Shown in pieces: positions 59,972-64,000 of a stretch of DNA of 64,000 nucleotides (its first letter is position 1; each line of letters starts with the position of its first letter). The translations under genes were made by a program, and so were the position numbers. The DNA lies in contig JAAOMT010000128.1 of NCBI GenBank assembly GCA_016748015.1, forward strand, positions 801,471 through 865,470, written 5' to 3'. The notes beneath the pieces are model-generated. The model was not told the DNA's origin. It made no database searches and saw nothing but the letters and a program-made list of their open reading frames with translations. This stretch comes from Geosiphon pyriformis (lineage: Eukaryota; Glomeromycota; Glomeromycetes; Archaeosporales; Geosiphonaceae).

Positions 59972-60608
59972 CTATGGAAAATTGGTCTTGGGTACACTCG
60001 GAAGTTGCTTTAAAACATTTTTGACTTGCTCTCTTTGCCTTTTCAATAGACTCGATTCACGCAAATAGAAAATATCCCTCTGTAAGATATATTGTTTGGG
60101 TTTGTGTGGTTGCTGAAGTTTCGCTAGTGTTTCAAGTGTGTTTGTCCCAGATTTACTTTTCTCTTTCTCAAGTGAGATTTTTGACTTTGCCTTACTCTCT
60201 TTTTCTGTAATTTCTCCTTTGGCCTGATTTTTATCGCTCTCTTCTTTTTCGCCTTTATCAGAACTAATTGACTTCTCTTTCTTATTCGTGCTATTACTGG
60301 GGCTGTTAATATTTTTCTTTGGCAATGAAATTTTGGGTTCTGGTTCCGCCTCTACAACCGGGCGAGCAAAACCTTTGTCATTTAAATGACTTTTAAAATT
60401 CAGTATTTTTGGTCACCACACACGGGCATAATAAAAGTGAAGTTTCCAAAATTGAATTGAAGTACCTTACACATGTATAAAACCAGTCAGTCCCATCTTC
60501 GTTCCTAAGCACGTTAGTGGTAAACTTATTGCACACGAAACACGGACGTTCAGACGTCGCCGTGCGTTGCATGTAAAGATTGTGGAGTGTGAGGTTTGCG
60601 CTACTCAT
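59972..60608 (-). CDS. VFA1: VFA1-like Vps4-associated protein, two exons
   Basis: Exon 1 is 60608-60466, exon 2 is 60389-59972, giving 186 residues. The donor AG|GTACTT is chosen because only it keeps the frame and yields FYTCVSHLNDKGFA; the GTAAGG six bases upstream would shift the frame. The N-terminus has the family zinc motif: NLYMQRTA, C23-x2-C26, then FYTC46 and H49 with HLxDKGFA. The middle is Lys/Glu/Ser-rich and charged; the C-terminus LLKRQREQVKNVLKQLPSV is the helical part that in yeast Vfa1 contacts Vps4 and stimulates its ATPase at endosomes. Length is near the yeast protein (about 200). It converges with the ANCHR-like gene, 310 bases between stops. Confidence 0.88.
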
Positions 60609-61050
60609 CGAATGAACTAAAGTTACAAAATAAATTTGAATTTCCCGAGTATTTATGTTTGATGCACGCCATTCCTGAATTAATGAAATGTTGCACGCGT
60701 CCGGGAAAATTTTAAATAAAAATGGGTTTTTATATTAGTTCTATTCTAATCACATTATCAAAACTGGGCAACTCGCGAAAGGAAACCTTTATAGAAATCA
60801 TTACAATCATTTTTAAGAGTCAAAAGAATTAAGGATTGTAAGTGAGTAGACCATAAATTATTATATTCAATTTTGTTCAAATGTCCATAAAACGTCTCTA
60901 AAATAAAAGTTCTATCGGAAAAATAAATAAACCATCACGTCCAAATTATTACGAAGTTGTAAAACTTGTATTTCTCTAAACGTTGATCAGTGATGCCTTA
61001 ACATCCCTTCGACTTTATAATATTTGGAAGTCCTGTTGAGAATCGATCGA
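60609..61050. other. Intergenic: promoter of the VFA1-like gene and 3' UTR of the ArfGAP gene
   Basis: No coding frame is visible. The part next to 60609 should hold the promoter of the minus-strand VFA1-like gene, the part next to 61050 the 3' end of the ArfGAP gene. Confidence 0.5.
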
Positions 61051-62794
61051 TCACCATTTATTCCATTCATCATCCCATCCATCATCTTTCTTTAGCTCTG
61101 ATTTTGCTTCCCTTCTTCGCGTAGTACCCGAACTAGATGTTTTTTGTGAATTTGTTCTAGAGAAGTCACTTTGGGTGGGTTGCGAGATGCTTTGACTGTC
61201 GTCTGCTTGTTGATAATGATTGGTTGCGTCCGCAAAGAAATCATTGTCATTATTATTGTACGATCCCTGGGAATACCCATCGGAAATGGTTGCATAGTTG
61301 GAGCGGGTGAAAGAAGCAGAATTTGATGAAACTGTGGAAAGATTACTTGATAATGAGGAGATACCACGTGAAGCAGTATTCGTTACCTGTTTAGTGAAGC
61401 AAAGGTATTAAACATATTGAATGTAATAGAAATCTGCCGAATTCAACGAAGCCTACCGTCTTGCTAAAACCAGCTACATAGCCAACTACTTGTTGCGAGA
61501 AATCAGGATCTCTGACTTTCTCCGCAGTCGGTCTTATTACTCTTTCATTTACTGTTTGCCCTAATGTTTCTGCCCCTTGAGCAGCCAATTTAGCGCCTTC
61601 TACAACCTGATAACCGAGAAAGTTTAAACCTTTTGTTAAAGCACTAAATGGATCATTTATTAATTCATCCAAATCTGGAGCGGAAGAGGAAGAGTAGGAG
61701 GATGTTTGATTGGCAAATGCTGGATTGCCGAAACCAGTATATTTGCCTCCTTGACTTGGAGGTAGAAAATCTGGTCTATCTTCATTCGCTCGTCCTAACG
61801 TTTCAAAATATGCCTCTTTGGGTACTTTGTTTGAGGTTACAAAGCCATTACTGGTATTTTCATTATTACAGCTCCCATTGGATTGGTAAGACTGATATGG
61901 TTCAGGTGAAGAGCGCACTGCATTCGCTCTAGTAACACTATTGCTGATTGGTGTTGATTGTCGATTTGGCATCGTTCGAGTAGATGATGCTGTTGAAGAT
62001 GGTGTCCACTTTTTCCCTTCACATTTGGCTGCCAACTAAAATGATTAATATTTGTTGTGTAAAAGCTCATGATAAATTTTAAAAAAGAAGAGTGTGTTCA
62101 TTAAACCGCACCATATGAGTGATACATACCCTTTCGCGATAGTTAGTTGCAAATCTACTGTGATATTTTTCTTTAAGACTCATGTTTGAAGAGTATTCTG
62201 GTTCTGCTTCATAGTATTCACGCCATGCAGTATTTCCACCGAGCTAAAGAAATGAGAATTAACTGATTTCAATACTTTGAGGCCGTTTTATGAAAACTAA
62301 CCCCAGTAATCTGGGCTGAACAAATGTTTACCTTCATTTTTTTGATTTGATCGTCGAACCATTTATCCATGGTGATTGATCGGACAAAGCTACACATAGA
62401 ATAAAATAAAAAAACCCATCATCAATTGTGCTTATCAGAAGCAAACCATGAGACTCATATCGCTCAACTTGGTGATATTTATTTTAAACTTTTAGAGCTA
62501 TGCTTTAGGTCCCAAAAGTTCGCTTTTTATTTCAAAAGAAATACCTGACGTGAACACCAAACGACCGATGAACCCCAGAACACTCTAAACAAATAAATAT
62601 ACCAAAGGAAACTGAAGCCCATTGGGGATTAGGCGCCCCACAATCAACACAGTTCTGCGGAAGCGGTCTTTATTTAGAATAAAGTGAAAAGAAAACAAAT
62701 AGATTAAAAAGAAGTTTGGTCCTAAAAACCCTCTTACTTTGTTTGCACCTTGACGTTGAATCTCGTACAAAATTTGCTTATATTCGGCTGCCAT
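61051..62794 (-). CDS. GCS1: Arf GTPase-activating protein, Gcs1/ArfGAP1 type, six exons
   Basis: Exons 62794-62738, 62654-62545, 62389-62332, 62243-62130, 62035-61457 and 61386-61051 give 417 residues with GT-AG introns of 70-155 bases. The ArfGAP domain (about 5-120) has the zinc finger C21-x2-C24-x16-C41-x2-C44 and the arginine finger R49 in [16 protein letters not shown], then MDKWFDDQ and [10 protein letters not shown]. The protein should stimulate GTP hydrolysis by Arf1 on Golgi and COPI membranes. The middle is Ser/Asn-rich; residues about 205-260 ([32 protein letters not shown]) match the amphipathic, lipid-packing region of this subfamily. The end [11 protein letters not shown] is the acidic Trp tail typical of ArfGAP1/Gcs1. 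Exons 1-4 are all needed for the domain, which supports the splice model. The gene is intact. Confidence 0.93.
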
Positions 62795-63127
62795 ATTTTC
62801 TACTAGAAGCCCAGAGTAAAGTAACGAAAGATACAAATTTATCAAGTTTCAAACGGGTCGAAATTTGATGGGCTCAACAAACTTATTAATACTTCTGTGT
62901 AATTGGTTGTTTCAATTTGTACTAGGAGATAATTAGACTTTTTTAACCTATTCTCTCATACAAGTGCCAAAATTAAAAATATATTCAATTGAAATCACGA
63001 TCTTACATATCCTTATCATTATTATTTATTGTGAATTTCATCGATTTTCTTTTGCACATTTTTGAAAGAAAAATAGGATATTAAAAACTCGATAAATTAT
63101 AATTTTTTTAAATACATCTATCAACAT
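62795..63127. other. Intergenic: promoter of the ArfGAP gene and 3' UTR of the DSS4-like gene
   Basis: No coding frame. A+T-rich stretches near 62940-63100. The ATG of the ArfGAP gene at 62794 is chosen because [19 protein letters not shown] matches the start of the family; an in-frame upstream extension lacks family resemblance. Confidence 0.5.
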
Positions 63128-63641
63128 TCATTTACTAGGGATGGCATAACGAACACGGTCCACGGCAATTAAGTATTCCTTGTCAGAAACTGTGGTCTCG
63201 TGGTAACCTAAGGGCCCAACATCACAGTCTGCACAAGACAAATACTTTATGCCAGAAAGTCCAATGGTCTTTGAGAATCCAATATTCTCAAATTCCATCA
63301 TTTCAGTTAATCGCCAGCAAGGTTGAAGTGACCTAATATTATCAGAAGGTTCAGTTTCCGTTGTTTCATTTGGAAGATTAAGCTAAAAAAGAATAAGCAA
63401 AAAACAATTCATTATATACTATTTATTGAACATAAAGGCTATAAAGGAAAAGAACCTAAACCTTCTTTTTTGGCCTTTCAACCCAAGTGCCAGCTTTTGC
63501 TCTTAGTATAAGACACCGGCAAGTGGGTTGAGGGCAGTAGATATAGAGGGCATTTCGGCTATCAGAAGTCAGAAGCTGAGTTTTAGGGTTGGAAAAATCC
63601 TTGAAAGGAACACCTGGATTTAGTTGGTTTGTGATCTCCAT
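63128..63641 (-). CDS. DSS4: DSS4/MSS4 (RABIF)-type Rab nucleotide-release factor, two exons
   Basis: Exons 63641-63462 and 63382-63128 (intron 79 bases, donor AAG|GTTTAG, acceptor TTTTAG) give 144 residues, the usual size for this family. Zinc ligands are in YCPQPTCRC (C36, C41/C43) and CADC (C110-C113). The family core MEFENIGFSKTIGL (residues 89-102) and CADCDVGPLGYH (110-121) are clear; the end LIAVDRVRY is typical. The protein binds nucleotide-free exocytic Rabs such as Sec4/Rab8 and acts as weak exchange factor or holding chaperone. The ATG at 63641 is the first after an in-frame stop. It lies in tandem with the ArfGAP gene on the same strand. Confidence 0.9.
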
Positions 63642-63882
63642 AATGGGACTAAAAGGACATGAGTTTAAAAAAGAAAGGGTCTAAGAATATGCTCAGTGTT
63701 TAAATAAAAAAAACCGTTTCTAAATTTAGGGGACAAACTCGAATAATTTCCACTATTTGAAAATCCAAGCCTTATTCAGTGAGGTTTGTACCACGTTTAG
63801 GAAATGAGCTCAAAGCCACTCCGGGATCCTTTGGCTGTGTATGATTGATGATGCCCATAGTTACTTTTATCTAGTCGGCCTT

Positions 63883-64000
63883 CTATTTGCCGATCATGAC
63901 ATTATCTTTTAAAAGAATATATAGACTAAACTCTGCAAAAATTGTTTTAGCAAAGTCACTGTATGGATCTTCTGCGAAACCTAAACTATTATTTTTAATA
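63883..64000 (-). CDS. Possible 3' end of another gene, cut by the window edge
   Basis: The minus-strand frame from the window edge to TAG 63883-63885 reads NSLGFAE, then DPYSDFAKTIFAEFSLYILL and KDNVMIGK, about 38 residues with ordinary amino-acid composition and no low complexity. I do not recognise it. It could be a terminal exon or a chance frame; the surrounding base composition is that of genes. Confidence 0.3.
   Translation of the reverse strand, partial: IKNNSLGFAEDPYSDFAKTIFAEFSLYILLKDNVMIGK

Noticed and set aside
63772-63858. A 28-codon minus-strand frame MGIINHTQPK
   Set aside because: It is too short and without context or family match; it may be an upstream frame or chance.
1-64000. 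tRNA or rRNA genes, or a bacterial endosymbiont origin of the A+T-rich parts
   Set aside because: I saw no cloverleaf-like tRNA or rRNA segment. Introns, LTR elements and LINEs show a eukaryotic nuclear sequence throughout.

Overview
The window is a piece of a very A+T-rich eukaryotic genome, most probably a fungus of the arbuscular mycorrhizal group (Glomeromycotina, perhaps Gigasporales-like). Four points suggest this: spliceosomal introns of 70-155 bases; Ty3/gypsy elements that carry a dUTPase; LINEs whose ORF1 and reverse-transcriptase blocks resemble those I know from that group; and a Sel1-repeat gene remnant, a family greatly expanded there. The organism call is inference from remembered families, not from a search.

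Positions 1 to about 53.1 kb are a nested graveyard of retroelements. From the left: a 5'-truncated Ty3/gypsy element on the + strand (A, 196-5525: dUTPase, RT/RNase H, integrase, accessory ORF3, LTR); a LINE deletion derivative (5526-6575); a decayed LINE on the - strand (about 6890-14765) split by a decayed LTR (9103-10000); and a second - strand LINE (14766-15532 plus 25854-28374) split by the complete - strand element B (15533-25853, two 927-base LTRs, one long gag-pol frame, ORF3). Then come the 3' end of another A-type element, its LTR (29331-30309) and two heavily decayed convergent elements, C (+, 30340 to about 39390) and D (-, about 40110-52144). C and D are interrupted by three solo LTRs (36283-37240, 41732-42702, 48930-49903) with short target duplications. 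D is also interrupted, inside its dUTPase, by a Tc1/mariner-like element (46108-47865) that carries a dead Sel1-repeat gene fragment. Stop codons sit mainly where C-to-T or G-to-A changes would create them, and the two B LTRs differ only by transitions in the stretch compared. This is the signature of cytosine deamination or a RIP-like process. From 53.1 to about 57.9 kb the sequence is extremely A+T-rich and holds nothing I can name.

From 57.9 kb to the end the composition changes sharply to a small cluster of intact intron-containing host genes. They are an ANCHR/ZFYVE19-like zinc-finger protein (+), a VFA1-like Vps4-associated protein (-), a Gcs1/ArfGAP1-type Arf GTPase-activating protein (-), a DSS4/MSS4-type Rab exchange factor or chaperone (-), and the tail of one more possible gene at the right edge. 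All four named genes belong to membrane traffic or the ESCRT/VPS4 machinery.

The most unusual points are: the dUTPase between protease and RT; a D-to-N change at the second catalytic position of the integrase in all four elements; a hairpin that contains the primer-binding site; two kinds of accessory ORF between integrase and 3' LTR; and the mariner element with Sel1 repeats.
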